The notes: generated from the sequence alone by a model not told the origin. A stretch of 46,555 nt of DNA from Amanita rubescens (GCA_015039365.1 WION01000411.1:1-46555), one strand, 5' to 3'; positions 1-10,695 are shown, counted from the stretch's first letter. Program-made: numbers and translations.

Positions 1-1018
1 CAAAATCTTCTGGGATGCTGTGGAAACTGGGAAATGGGTTAGTTCTCACCATCCCAAGGCTCACCATCATGCACCTGTAGTATTTGGTTGCAATCAGTTC
101 CCACAACAGTTATTTCACTGCCACTTTCCTTCATCATCATCACACCTTGATAATCAGCCAGCTCCCAGTCCTTGAGCAGTCTTATCCCAGACTCCAGGTC
201 TCCTTCCTCCCCTGTTGGGCAGCCTCCAGCCAGGCCTTGGGGCCTGATTTAATCTGCTTGATGAAGATGTCTGGGTGTGAGAGCAAAACAGGTGGGCTGG
301 ACACCTGCCATCTATGGGATTGAAGGTGGGGTGGGTGCTGAAGGCTGCTGCCATGCTGTGTGACTGAGACTGATGTTGTGACAAGCAGGGCTTGATGGCA
401 GGATCAGCTGCCTGCACTCAACATTGTGGCCATCAGTGATGCACTGGGCAACCTTGCCTGTGCTATCACAATGTGGATGGTGCTAACAAGGGTAGAGGTG
501 AGTGAATGAAACTCAGTGTGGCTCACTATCACTATGGCCAGTCTTGTAACTTTGCAGGGAATGCATCAGGTATTTCTTCAATGTCTCAACCTGACACCTT
601 TTAATTCATTTCAGAAAAGGAAAACATGTGGATGTGACATGTCAAAGTTAATCAGTCAAGTGACAGGAATTGGTGCAAGAGGGGGATTGAGAATGAGTTC
701 ATCACCTATGTTTTCACCCTCTGCCCAACCTCCCCACCACCTTATGATGCTCAACAACCATGCTTGCCCAATGGAGTAGCATAAACTGGTGGTACTGGGC
801 CCCACCCACCCTGATGGAAACTGTGCGTCGTATACTCCTTGGTCATGCCAGCACCCTCCATAAATTCATCAATCCAGGTTTGGATCTTTGTCAATGTTTC
901 AACATGTGGGTGATGGACCTATTAGGATTGAGGCTCAAAAAGACACAGTCTTTTGTCCTCATCATACCACCCTCCAAGAATGCCTTCAGTCATTGAATCC
1001 ATGCTGCAGGTGAGTAAA
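1..1018. other. Left edge, no recognisable gene
   Basis: I see no open frame with recognisable protein similarity on either strand. The longest frames are under 100 codons and read like shadows of simple, CA/TG-rich sequence. The stretch ends where the left inverted end of the first Tc1/mariner-like element begins, so it is probably the sequence into which that element inserted; its other side would be around 4126-4659. Confidence 0.5.
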
Positions 1019-1090
1019 CAGCTGATTTGGAAATTCATGTCCAACGTGCGTGAAACTGTGTGAAAAATGTTGAAAAATCGAAAAAAATAA
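1019..1090 (+). repeat. Left terminal inverted repeat of element 1019-4125
   Basis: Begins CAGCTGATT and continues through a GAAACTGTGTGAAAAAT block; matches the reverse complement of 4056-4125 with scattered mismatches. The CAGC start is shared with the other Tc1/mariner-like element in this window. Confidence 0.75.
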
Positions 1091-1235
1091 GAAAAATACA
1101 TTCTCTTCATTGCGTGATATACACTGACTGTATACGTTCGTTATGCTGCGTGAGGCATGGGGGAAGCTCGGGAAGCTGCAGGAACTCAGGCTGGCCCAGA
1201 AGTAGGGACTACGGTATGGAATTTCAGCACTAGCA

Positions 1236-3363
1236 GTGACTTGCTTGTATTCTAATTCAGTTGACTTACAGCCTGCTCCCAATGTGACAAAAACACGTGT
1301 ATGGACTTATCCCATGCTCCAAGTGTTGGAAGAATTTGGACTTGATCCAGCAGAGTGTGAGGATTCGGACACCAGTAGTGGTGTCACTGCCACTGGTAAG
1401 CCCCATGCACAACACGTTCCCAACTTCTCATATGGCGTATTAGAAGGTTCTGAAATCGTACAGCCATCCATCCTTAAAGATCTGATTACCCCCTCGGAAG
1501 GTCACCACCCCTGCAGATTCGACGAAAGGTGCACCTGCTGCCACTTACCCACAGCCTGATGTACCGGCCCGGGTATTGCGTGATCTTCTTCCAAAGCTTT
1601 CTTAATTGTTTATTCTATTCTAAGCACTCATCTCCATCAGTAAATCCAGTTTTCGATCGGAATAGCACAGCTTTTTCTGTAGTTGGTTGTAGCGCTCCGT
1701 AGCGCTCCAAAGAATTCTCCAAAGCTCTGCAATATATCCTCAGTATATACTACCTCCCCAAATACTGGTGAACACATCTCCATAGTAGTTGCAACCTTGA
1801 CCCCTCCAATCCACTATTTGTATTTATTTGGCCAATGTTCAACCTAAAAAGTTAATGTGTTGCCAAATGTCGTTTATCGTCTCCCATGATGCATGCATGT
1901 TACTCTCGCCAGCACCCTCCTCTCACGCGCACCCTCTGGCGCCCCCAGTTGAAGTCGGTTACACAATGAGTCCCAGCCTGCTACCTTTCATGCTGCAGTC
2001 TTCACGGTCGCCCACTTCCCACTGCCTGCCCTCTCTGCCTGCTACCTCACATGCCTGCTCTCCCTGTCTCCCTGCTTCAACTTGCCCGTTCCCCTTTTCC
2101 TGCCTCACTGCTTGCCCATTCTACTTTCCCTGCCTGTCTGCTGGATGTACCTGCTTGCTTGCTTGCCATTCACCCTCACTCAGGCTGCCACATCACGTCA
2201 CTCTCCCTGCTGCCCGTTCTGCCTCACTGTTCGCTCACTTCACTTACCCTGCCTCACTGCTCGCCTGCTTCACTGTTCCTATACCAGATCAGATGTACCT
2301 GCTCGCTTGCTTGCCCGCCCTGCCACTCACCCTCACTCAGGCTGCCACGTCACATCACATCACTCCCTGCCGCCTGTTCTGCCTCACTGTTTGCTCACAT
2401 CACTTACCCTGCCTCACCGCTATACCGGATGTACCTGCTTGCTCGCCCACTCACCCTCACTCAGGCTGCCACATCATGTCACTCCCTGCCGCCCATTCTG
2501 CCTCACCGTTCACTCACTTCACTTGCCCTGCCTCACTGCTATACCGGATGTACCTGCTTGCTTGCCCGCTCACCCTCGCTCAGGCTGCCACATCACGCAC
2601 CCGCCTCACTCTCCCTGCCGCCCGTTCTGCCTCACTGCTCGCCTTGCTTACCAGTCCATATGAGTACATACTGAGTCAAATTCTATTGTCAACTATGTAG
2701 CTGTTAATAATTCAATTGTTTCATGGCATTACAAGTGTGATTAATTGTACAGAACAAACTATTATGGTAGTAACTGGAACTGCAATAGCAATTTCTGTAG
2801 CTCTCCAGAGAGCTTCAGAAATAAAGCAGGAATTATGGAAGGGTCCAAAACCAGGACCCATGTTACAGTAACTTTGATGCTCCACCATGCTATGGAATAC
2901 TCCAGAGGACTCTGGAGCAATTCCCAGATTTGCTGATGCTCTCAAACGGGAGGACGATGAGGGCCGCAGTCTCAGATGTTCATGAAGTCAAATTACTAGT
3001 ACAACCCAAGTCAAGCCTTCGAAGAAGAAGCTCAAGGTATGTTATACATCCCCCTGCACTTCTCTGCTCACGAGAATACTGCATGACTCACACGCTGTCA
3101 AGGTGATGCGTTCATTTACCCAGACCTGAAAGACGAGATGGGGAGACATTGTTGAACTTGTAGCTAATGCTATTGGTGTTGAAAAAGAGAATGTTGGCCT
3201 TGATGCGATGGCATCTGCATGGCATTATCAGAATAAGGCAAACCAGGCTCTTCCACTCAAGTCTGAAGGCAGTTTTGATGTCATGTGGAAAAATGTCAAG
3301 TCCCTCAAAGACGCTCCTTCACAGGTCATTTTCATCAATCATCCAATTTATTGTAAAGACTAG
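1236..3363 (+). pseudogene. Decayed second (passenger) gene of the Tc1/mariner-like element
   Basis: Three separated plus-strand blocks look protein-like. Block 1 (1236-1559) is a 107-codon frame containing PMLQVLEEFGLDPAECEDS. Block 2 (around 2725-2960) reads through with stops and shifts. Block 3 (around 3131-3363) contains WGDIVELVANAIGV followed by LKSEGSFDVMWKNVKSLK and a short hydrophobic strand, VIFI, ending at a TAG near 3361. Block 3 resembles in pattern the N-terminal part of the gene at 10741-12690: a short alpha/beta domain ending in a charged helix and a hydrophobic strand. The blocks are separated by stops, possible introns and a minisatellite, so no intact product is likely. 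The family assignment is inference; direct homology to the 10741-12690 gene is plausible but unproven. Confidence 0.35.
2040..2665. repeat. Pyrimidine-rich minisatellite, about four units
   Basis: Imperfect tandem repeat with unit starts, marked by GATGTACCTGC, at 2144, 2292, 2428 and 2547, so unit lengths fall from about 148 to 136 to 119 bp. Each unit holds a CACCCTCACTCAGGCTGCCA block and a CGTTCTGCCTCACTG block. One strand is strongly C+T rich, which keeps all three plus-strand frames open; those frames are compositional artefacts and not genes. It lies inside the Tc1/mariner-like element. Confidence 0.85.
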
Positions 3364-3440
3364 ACTAGATGTAGAATTGGAAGTCACAGAAACACCAGTT
3401 ACTCATAATATGGGCAATACCAGTATTTGGGATAAAAAAG

Positions 3441-4051
3441 TCAGTTCAATGAGAATACTATAACGGATGCCCCGTTGAAGTGCCATCCCCGTCGAAGCTT
3501 CACCTCATTTGTATGCACAGCCATATTTCCTGACCTGACGAGCGTCCGGCCATCTTTGCTGGATTCGTCATGTCGGACAACCATTTGATCAGCAGTGTAT
3601 GTGGTGATGACATGCTGGGGCCAATGCTGCCGTGCCTCGTTATCCCATTCTGCTGTTAGGTGATGCATCACTTTGCGAGTGAACCTGAGATCTTGTATGT
3701 AGATTGTTGTGTAGACCCGTCTTCGATATGATGCTGTCATGATACAGTACCAACCATTCCTGGATTTCATCAAGATACACAAACGGTGCATCAGAGCAAC
3801 TCCAACAGGCTCTGAATAACGTCTGATGACAGTAGATGAGGTCGACCGCGAAGTTCAGAAAGGGGATTTACTTGACCAAATATGTTGAAGTTGTGTTGCC
3901 AGCGGGTGGTGCTTTTAGGACAAATGCCAAGGTTTTTTGTGGTCTCTTCAATGTTCCAGCCATCCCGAAGCAAGGCAAGAGCCTGCTCCTTCATGTCAGT
4001 ACTGATTGTATGGTATACCATATGTATTGCAGTTGTCAATGTGTAGAGCAA
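3441..4051 (-). pseudogene. Tc1/mariner-type transposase, truncated and frameshifted
   Basis: A DDE transposase cuts and pastes its element at TA sites. Reading on the minus strand from about 4051, a helix-turn-helix region (MKEQALALLRDGWNIEETTK, with a second helix KSTTRWQHNF) is followed, after a frame change, by LDEIQEWLVLYHDSI. A further frame change leads to TADQMVVRHDESSKDGRT. The DESSKD motif carries the first catalytic Asp in fungal relatives of this family. The second Asp and the terminal Glu/Asp region are missing, so about half the protein is gone. At least two frame changes are needed to follow the homology. It starts about 75 bp inside the right inverted end, as expected for an element-encoded transposase. 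Confidence 0.7.
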
Positions 4052-4055
4052 GGAT

Positions 4056-4125
4056 GAATTTTTTTATTTTTCAGTATTTTTCACACAGTTTCATGCACAT
4101 CGGACATGAATTTCTGAATCAGCTG
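4056..4125 (-). repeat. Right terminal inverted repeat of element 1019-4125
   Basis: Reverse complement begins CAGCTGATT and matches 1019-1090; followed by TA at 4126-4127. Confidence 0.75.
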
Positions 4126-4659
4126 TAAACATCCTACAAATCTCACTTATAAATCTTATATGTCTGCCCTGTGTTCATCCAGTAACAAGCAATGCAATCA
4201 GTCAGCATTCACACACCTATCAGCTGACCCTCATAGCCAACCTTCTTCTGCCATCCCTCCCAGTTCTCAAGCACAACTGTAAAATAAGGCAAGTTGTCCC
4301 TGTTGTATGAAATCATGTCCTGCACATGGCTCTTCTTGAGCTTGCATAGCTTGTTATTCCTTGTGAGTGCCACCAGAGTTAATAATACTACTATCATCTC
4401 AGAAATCACAGTCCTCACCTTGTCCAGTGTGAAGGTCATTGACATGTAAGCACACATGAATAAATGCTTTGTGACCACTTCCAGCATCTTGTCTGTATTA
4501 GGGGAGGGTGCCACTTGCACCAAAGACCAAGACTCAGGGCAAATGGTGCATGACCACTCCATTATCCAGGTCAGGTCTTTCAGGCTCATGGCTTCTGCAA
4601 TGGCTGCGCATCACACTTGTACCAGTGGCCCAGTCCCTGGTTTTGATTGACTGGAGAAG
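4126..4659. other. Gap without confident gene
   Basis: A minus-strand frame of 126 codons (4209-4589) is open but I do not recognise its product and it has no clear domain. It ends at the AGAAG target duplication of the neighbouring solo LTR. No repeats beyond the flanking elements are obvious. Confidence 0.4.
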
Positions 4660-5035
4660 TGTTAAAAATGCGCCAAGTGTTGTTGCAACTCACTACAAAT
4701 GTTGTAGTAGTTGTCTAGCCCTCTGATAGACTCAATACATGCTTTAGACGTTCACAAATGAGGTCTATAACAGTTGATAGCAGTAATATCAAGTCTATAT
4801 CCAAGTGTAGGTACTGTAGTTCCTACATGTAAGGGAACCTGGCCTGTTTGGTTCTATTTACTACCTATCCCATCAGGCATGAGTTTAGGTGTCCACTATA
4901 TCGCGTTTTGTCCACAGACACAACTGCTACACCTATAAACTGACTCGTTATACACAAAATAAAGAATATAGTATAGTAACGCTAAATATAAAGCATTTGA
5001 GCGATATCTGATGTTTAATCACTCAATATTCAACA
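4660..5035. repeat. Solo LTR, family A (copy 1)
   Basis: 376 bp beginning TGTTAAAAATGCG and ending ATATTCAACA (TG...CA ends). It is flanked by a perfect 5-bp target duplication AGAAG (4655-4659 and 5036-5040). No internal retrotransposon sequence lies beside it, so it is a solo LTR left by LTR-LTR recombination. Copies 2 and 3 lie at 7439-7815 and 11411-11787. A 63-bp remnant of the same LTR ends the copia element at 5413, which suggests family A is the LTR of that copia family. Confidence 0.9.
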
Positions 5036-5040
5036 AGAAG

Positions 5041-5412
5041 TTCATGGATGGTGTCCGAAAGGGCCAGGCACCCATAAACAACACCCATCTCCTTGTCACA
5101 CACTTAAGTACTCCCCACTATAGAGGTCCCCATCCCTGTATTTGGGATGCCAAATGTACTTGCATTGTCCAGGAATGGAAAGGGACACTGATATGCACAT
5201 GCAAGTCCAGTACATTTACAGTTGAATCATTGATGTCCATTGCATAAGCAGGTATTATATCTGTTTTCTTCACAGGGATCGCTTCAAGAAGTTCCAGAAT
5301 CTTGAGTTGGTGTAGGTACTCAAACCCTTCAACATGCTCTATCTATCAAGTCACACAGAAATATCCAGGTATTGAAGCTGTTGTGACTAGATGGCACATT
5401 GCCTGGGCCATA
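5041..5412. other. Short gap, nothing recognised
   Basis: Contains a plus-strand open frame to 5247 with several cysteines (CIWDAKCTC) that I cannot assign. No repeats or RNA genes seen. Confidence 0.3.
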
Positions 5413-5475
5413 AAAGTGTTGAATATTTAGTGATTAAACATCAGATATTGCTCAAATCCTTTATATTTAGTGTTA
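5413..5475 (-). repeat. Remnant of family-A LTR 3' end
   Basis: On the minus strand this matches the last ~63 bp of the family-A LTR (AACACTAAATATAAAGG to TATTCAACA). It directly follows the copia 3' sequence, in the same orientation as that element, so it is best read as what is left of its 3' LTR. Confidence 0.65.
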
Positions 5476-5717
5476 AAAGTGATGCCTGTGACTCGTTGCT
5501 CATGTGTTCAGTAGGTCCTGGGGGGGGCATGTTGGGCAATCCATCAATTTTTCTGGAAACATTCTTCAATTGTGTTCACCGGTAGGCACATGGTTTGTCA
5601 AGGTGTAAGTGAGCCTTGTCATTCTGTCTCTGTTGTCTTCCACCATGTCATGTCATAGAAGAACTTTTTACATCCTCCTGTACTTCCTATCATAGGCAGG
5701 TATCACTTTCAATTGTA

Positions 5718-6350
5718 TCAGACTGTCAGCCATTGTTGTCCTCTATATGCCTGCAAGCTCCCTCTAATTTTCCATGGGTTATTATTCATTCTCCTCCTTT
5801 GTTTGTCTGAAAAGTGCTGTTTGAGTATTGAGGGTCCCACTTGTACCAATAAGGAGGATAGTGGTTGTTGGAGGTCATGTGTAAAGCGAGCCAAAACACT
5901 CGCAGGCCCCGCAACATCTGGTCTTGTCATCATGGCCAAATACATGACTGAGCCCACTGCACTGATATAAGGAATGTCTTTCATTTCCTTCATCTCTTCA
6001 TTGCTTTTAGGGCACTGATCTTGTGAAAGCTTCAAACCAGGATTCATTGGTGTGTCCACTGTACTGCAATTCTCCATGCCAAATTGCTTCAAGATGTCCA
6101 TAATGTATTGCTTTTGTGAGAGATAGATCTTTCTGTTTGCTCTATCCCTCCTAATACGACTCCAAGCAAGTACGATGTCTCTCCCAAGTCCTTCAACTTG
6201 AAGTACTTGGACAAATCACTGACTACCTTGTCCAAGGCAGCCTGAGAGTTGGAAGCAAGTGTAATATCATCCACATACACTGGCATTATGATCCAGACAT
6301 GTAATCAAATCCAGGTTGTTGATTACATGTAACCTTTAGCAACAATCCTG
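5718..6350 (-). pseudogene. copia reverse transcriptase fragments
   Basis: On the minus strand a short piece ending TARIVAKGY (typical start of copia RT) is joined directly to YVDDITLASNS, the catalytic YxDD box, so roughly the first half of RT has been deleted. Downstream SKYFKLKDLGE and then MDILKQFGMENC and GSVMYLAMMTRPDV follow in order but in changing frames. The sequence after about 5880 no longer matches RNase H. The product cannot be functional. Confidence 0.8.
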
Positions 6351-6489
6351 GCTGTAATGTTCATCAAACTCTGCTCTTTCCGAAATGATTGTTTTCTTTG
6401 TAATAGGATTGTAGAATTTCCAACCCTTATAACCGTCAGGATACCCAATGAATATGCACTTTTCCATATGTGACCCAAGAGCAATACAT

Positions 6490-7116
6490 TTATCCTTTTG
6501 CAACATGCACATAAGCAGTGCACCCCCAAATCCTTAGATGACTAACATCAGGCTTCTTGCCATGCCATAACTCAAATGGGGTTTTCTTAGCAACTGCAGA
6601 TGTTGGACATCTGTTCCAAACATGAATGAGTGCTGCCAAACACTCTCCCCAAAATTTGTTAGACAAACCAGACTCTTCTAACATAGCTGTGATCCTTTCT
6701 GACAAGGTCCTATTTGCACACTCCGCTACACCATTCTGCTGTGGCCTATTTCGCACCGTGTGCTGCCTGGCAATCCCACATTCATCTGTAAATCGCAAAA
6801 ATGCGTTTGACATGTACTCCCCTCCCTTATCATCCCTCAATGTTTCAATTTTATGACCAGTTTGATTCTCAGCATAGGCTTTGAATTGTTTAAATGCATC
6901 AAACACCATGTCCTTTGTCTTTATAGGGAGTACAATACGAAGTCGAGAATAGTCATCAATGAATGTAACCCAATATTGATAGCCAGAATGTGTAGTAGCA
7001 CCCACTTTGTGTACATCAGTGTGTACAAGCTGCAATAGCTTTGTTGACCGATTTTTCGAAGAAGGGAATGGATTGGCATGCATTTTCCCTGCCAGACATG
7101 GCATCAGGCTTGTCAT
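6490..7116 (-). pseudogene. copia integrase fragment
   Basis: A 208-codon minus-strand frame covers the integrase catalytic core: LVHTDVHKVG supplies the first Asp, FIDDYSR the conserved following block, LRDDKGGEY the second Asp, and QQNGVAECANRT the Glu. It continues to the FWGECL and TPFELWHGKKPDVSHLRIWG blocks typical of Ty1/copia. The zinc-binding N-terminus is separated from it by the solo LTR and decayed sequence. The frame breaks at about 6490, and the following sequence (PDGYKGWKFYNP block, about 6400-6470) continues in another frame. Integrase joins the cDNA ends to target DNA. Confidence 0.85.
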
Positions 7117-7438
7117 TAGACGTCATGGTAAGTCCCTCAACCATGCTGTCACGAACCATACTCTTGACACTCTCCTACTACCCATGGTGTGCTAGCCTCT
7201 GATGCCACAAAGTCAAGTCCGGAGGCAGAGTGGACGATGCAACAGCTGATTTAACATACTCTTGTTCTACAATGGTCTCACCAGCAAGATAACCAACATT
7301 ATCATCTCCCACTTTGGCAACAAAAGATATATGACCATCTCTTTCAAATTTCATTACAGACTTTGAGATATGTACATTAAACCCTCTATGTTGTGTAAGG
7401 TATAAAACAGAGAAAAGATTATTCTGTAAGTCCAGTAC

Positions 7439-7815
7439 TGTTAAAAATGCGCCAAGTGTTGTTGCAACTGACTACAAATGTTGTAGTAGTTGTCTAGCCC
7501 TCTGATAGACTTAATACATGCTTTAGACGTTCACAAATGTGGTCTATAATAGTTGATAGCAGTTATATCAAGTCTATATCCAAGTGTAGGTACTGTAGTT
7601 CCCTACATGTAAGGAAACCTGGCCTGTTTGGTTCTATTTACTACCTATCCCATCAGGCGTGAGTTTAGGTTTCCACTATATCGCGTTTTGTCCACAGACA
7701 CAACTGCTACACCTATAAACTAGCTCATTATACACAAAATAAAGAATATAGTATAGTAACACTAAATATAATGGATTTGAGTGATATCTGATGTTTAATC
7801 ACTCAATATTCAACA
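7439..7815. repeat. Solo LTR, family A (copy 2)
   Basis: 377 bp, TGTTAAAAATGC to ATTCAACA, with perfect 5-bp target duplication AGTAC (7434-7438 and 7816-7820). It lies inside the minus-strand copia element between protease and integrase, so it inserted after that element. The intervening 7116-7438 and 7816-7938 segments are decayed copia sequence. Confidence 0.92.
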
Positions 7816-7938
7816 AGTACATGTAACACTCTAGCAAATTCAACCTCTCTAGCTGGTTTTCCATCTATAACTGGTTTAAATAACAGACCCAACTCCCTCT
7901 GTATATATCACAGTATGATCTGCCAACATAACCTCTTT

Positions 7939-8480
7939 TCACATTTTGGTGTAGGTTTTGAACCAATGTCTATGTGGGGTCATATGAGAAGTGGCCCCTG
8001 AGTCTGTATTCCAGTCAAAACGATGGTCAGCAGAAGTCCCAAATGCATTATAATGAACATGACTTGCATTTCCTGCCTTTTCAGCAGTCTCTGCCTCCTT
8101 TCCCTCCTCTGCCTTATTGGCACTAGGTGCAGCTGTCACCTTGTTTTTCGGACATTTTGTCACCATATGCCCTTTCTCTCCATATAAGAAGCATGTAAGC
8201 TTCGTTTTGAATCCATTATGGTGACCACCATGGCATTTTTACTATTTGTCCATTCAATGTTGAAACCATTTGTATGATATTTGTCACTTCCAAGGTTCCT
8301 TTGAAAAAAACTAATTTAACTGTACCTCTGCCACCTCTGCCACCACCTCTTCCACCTCTATAACTCGATGTCCCTGCTCTATTGGCCCTCTCTCCCACAT
8401 CAGCTCGATGTTTTTGGTTTAATTCCTCCAATTGAAGGCTTGGAGGATTACACTCTTGTCCAATTGGCGAAGCTCTCTGG
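7939..8480 (-). pseudogene. copia gag C-terminus and protease fragment
   Basis: On the minus strand a Gly/Arg-rich stretch (YRGGRGGGRGGRG, near 8330-8360) is followed by a degenerate zinc knuckle CFLYGEKGHMVTKC, in which the second Cys has become Tyr. Next comes WNTDSGATSHMT, the aspartic protease active site (DSGA). The frame changes at least once near 8216. The order gag-knuckle-protease fits copia. The protein would cleave the Gag-Pol polyprotein; this copy is interrupted on both sides. Confidence 0.75.
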
Positions 8481-8511
8481 TAGAGCATGAATCATTGCCA
8501 TACACAGCAAT

Positions 8512-8645
8512 TCATCGTCCAATCTTGAGGTATGATGATGATGATGAGGGCAAAGATGCTGAATGTGTTCATACATCATCATTAACTGGCAATGAACCTA
8601 ATAGCTATGCTGAAGCGATGGCTGGCCCAGATGCACAGAGGTGGC
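8512..8645 (+). repeat. Plus-strand copia RT-start fragment inserted in minus-strand gag
   Basis: In the plus direction this piece encodes GNEPNSYAEAMAGPDAQRW, which matches the conserved SYxEAM..P.A..W block at the very start of copia reverse transcriptase, preceded by an acidic run from a GATGAT repeat. It sits in opposite orientation inside the gag gene. The gag sequence on its two sides is duplicated for about 50 bp (around 8465-8511 and 8648-8703). Confidence 0.65.
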
Positions 8646-9136
8646 ACAGCTCTCGGGTAGAGCACGAATCATTGCCATACACAGCAAATTCATCGTCCAA
8701 TTTGTCCAATGTGAAGTCACTAGGATGAAGATTTTTTATGTTTGACATTGCCTTCTCCACTCTGGTTGCCACAGCCATGAGTGTTTCGTCATCTGCCTTG
8801 TGGATAGAGAACAGCTCATCTTGCACCTGGCTTTTGGTGCAAGTGAGCCTTTTTGAGACTGTCCCACATAGCTTTTGGATCATCCACTTGGTCTCGAAAA
8901 TGGACTCTTTGGTCACTTTCTACACCCAAGTAGATTTCACCAGCAGCTTTCTCTACTTTTGTCTCCCACTTTGCCAATTCATCATCACTGGTTTTGGCTG
9001 GTTTTGTAACTTTGCCAGACACTGCATTCCATAGCCCATGATTGCGCAATAAAAGCGCCCTCATTTCCCCTGACCACTCCTGGTAATTACCATTGGATAG
9101 TAGTGGCTTGATTTTTATTGTAGAATGATCCGACAT
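8605..9136 (-). pseudogene. copia gag (capsid) N-terminal part
   Basis: Starts at ATG 9136 (MSDHSTIKIKPLLSNGNYQ) with the usual copia Gag opening, N-Y-x-x-W, here NGNYQEWSGEMRALLLRNH. It continues through VEKAAGEIYLGVESDQRV and, after a frame change near 8820-8916, KLCGTVSKRLTCTKSQVQ and SDFTLDKLDDEFAVYG. These are the helical blocks of the UBN2-type Gag family. Gag forms the particle. The reading frame is broken once here and again by the RT fragment at about 8512-8645. Confidence 0.75.
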
Positions 9137-9279
9137 TTTTTGTCAAAGTCCCAACCAAAGTCCAAGTCCCAATGTAGTTGTCTAGCCAATGGCCAAAAAT
9201 GCATCCAATCAATTAAGTAGACTGTCCAAGATGGCCAGTCTAGTCCAAAACACAATAGCAGTTCTCTAGCAGCTAAAGG

Positions 9280-9354
9280 CATTAAAAATGCGCCAAGTGT
9301 TGTTGCAACTCACTACAAATGTTGTAGTGGTTGTCTAACCCTCTGATAGACTTA
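9280..9354 (+). repeat. Family-A LTR, left part (split by a transposon)
   Basis: Matches the first ~75 bp of the family-A LTR (from TTAAAAATGCGCC to CTCTGATAGACTTA); the opening TG has become CA. It stops exactly at a TA, where the element 9355-12907 begins, and resumes at 12908. Confidence 0.85.
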
Positions 9355-9440
9355 CAGCACTTTTCATAAATATACAGAATCGCATGAATTGAAATCTTTG
9401 TGTTTGTTTATTTGGTAATCAGGACCCCGTGGTTTTCCTG

Positions 9441-10509
9441 ATGCCACGTCGCACCATCTCGCGCGACCTGAAAGCTCGCATTCCAGTCCTCTTCCAGAAA
9501 GGCCATAGCGTGGAGGAGATATGTGACCTCCTCAGTGTCAAGAAAACACTTGTCTACACCTCCCTCTCATACCACCGGGTTTATGGTGTCTCTTATAACC
9601 CTCACGCATGTCAAAAGGCTGGTCGCCCTTGATTACTCCAATCACCTGATATCTGATTCATTCGAGCTCTGCTGGATAGACAACAGACTGTATACATCAA
9701 TGAATTACAGGAGGAACTATACCAGGCACGAAAAATCCAAGTATCAATTCCCACTCTGCTTCGCACTCTCCAGCATCTCGATTTTTTGCATAAAGTTGTC
9801 TCATGCCGGGCCATTGAATGTGATGATCTTCTCCGTTCCATATTCATGAATAAGATTGCAGATGAAGTTCCCAATCCAGACATGTTCATGTTTGTAGACG
9901 AAGCAGTGCAAAATTGAAGGACATCTCAGCGAAAATTTGGCTGGTCTCGGCAAGGCTGGAGGTGCATACAACGGCAGTTCTTTGTTCGTGGACAGCGCTA
10001 CTCCATCCTACCCATCCTAACAATTGACGGAATCATCACCTATGACATTGTCCTGGTTCTGTCACTGCTGAACGATTTTTGCAATTTCTACGGGAACTGG
10101 TTGTATGTTCTATTGTTTCTTGCATACTGTTGTGAATATTGAAATGTTTTGTGATAGATACCATTGACTAACCCATACCCCGGCCCATGCAGCGTACTGG
10201 TACTGGACAATTGCAATATCCATCATTCAGAACAAGTTCGGCAGCTTGTTGAAGATGAAGCACATAAGCCATCAATGTTTCATGTTCTGAGCTCCACTGA
10301 CTTGATGATATTGTTTAGAATGCCGTCTCATGTTCCTTCCACCGTATTCACCGGATCTCAACCCCATTGAGCAAGCATTCTCAGCAATCAAGGCATACCT
10401 TCGCCGGTTTTGGCAGGATTTTTCATTCGCTTCAATGGATTGTGCATGTCAGAATATCACCCCTAGGATGGTGTGGGGCTTCTTCCGAGCATCTGGCTAT
10501 GTTGTATGA
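9441..10509 (+). pseudogene. Tc1/mariner-family DDE transposase, inactivated
   Basis: Start chosen at ATG 9441 (MPRRTISRDLKARIPVLFQK), giving an N-terminal helix-turn-helix: helix RDLKARIPVLFQKGHS then VEEICDLLSVKKTLVYTSL. After a frame change near 9630 the frame runs LLDRQQTVYINELQEEL to FVDEAVQN (first Asp codon at 9897). There it meets a TGA (about 9914) and continues as a basic KFGWSRQGWR block. A probable 55-bp GT-AG intron lies at 10103-10157. VLDNCNIHHS gives the second Asp (10205), and PPYSPDLNPIEQAFSAIK the final Glu (about 10369). The C-terminus runs to TGA 10507-10509. A second short intron or indel lies around 10277-10318. Catalytic residues survive, but the stop and shifts make it a pseudogene. 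Confidence 0.85.
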
Positions 10510-10569
10510 AACAGTGTTTTTCATAACTGAACAAATGATACATCATTTTCACTAGTAGAGTCTACAATG

Positions 10570-10695
10570 ACATGCAAATGAGAGTGGTAGCAAATGAGCG
10601 AGAGCAATAGTATGTAAGCAAGAGTGAAAACGTGCAAATGAGTGGTAACAAGTGAGTGAGAGCAATAGTATGTAAGTGAGAGCGGGCAAGAGCTG
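10570..10695. repeat. Two-unit direct repeat between the convergent genes
   Basis: Two imperfect ~57-bp copies sharing GAGAGCAATAGTATGTAAG, at about 10575-10630 and 10636-10690. They lie between the transposase stop and the end of the opposing gene. Confidence 0.7.

Larger units (their letters stand above)
1019..4125 (-). mobile_element. Tc1/mariner-like DNA transposon (degenerate), two-gene layout
   Basis: About 3.1 kb bounded by long inverted ends that both start CAGCTGATT and stay similar for about 70 bp (1019-1090 against the reverse complement of 4056-4125). The right end is followed by TA, as expected for TA-targeting Tc1/mariner elements; the left end is preceded by AA, which I read as a mutated TA. 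A broken transposase lies at the right end on the minus strand (3441-4051). Decayed coding blocks run from the left end on the plus strand (1236-3363). The two gene regions therefore converge, the same plan as in the element at 9355-12907. The element is certainly inactive: the transposase lacks its second half and the other gene is full of stops. Confidence 0.65.
5413..9280 (-). mobile_element. Ty1/copia LTR retrotransposon, degraded, minus strand
   Basis: Pol order is protease, integrase, reverse transcriptase, which defines Ty1/copia. Reading right to left on the minus strand: gag (9136-8605), zinc knuckle and protease (about 8480-7939), integrase (7116-6490), integrase-distal and RT fragments (about 6529-5718), a non-coding 3' end and an LTR remnant. 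Much of RT and all of RNase H are missing and frames change repeatedly. A solo LTR (7439-7815) has inserted between protease and integrase, and a foreign piece sits inside gag (about 8512-8645). No 5' LTR in the right orientation remains. The 3' part is duplicated in inverted orientation at 13395-13849. Confidence 0.85.

Noticed and set aside
1828..2700. Long open frames (up to 290 codons) in all three plus-strand frames
   Set aside because: They follow from a C+T-rich minisatellite with few stop triplets; the residues are Cys/Pro/Ser/Leu low complexity and no frame is preferred.
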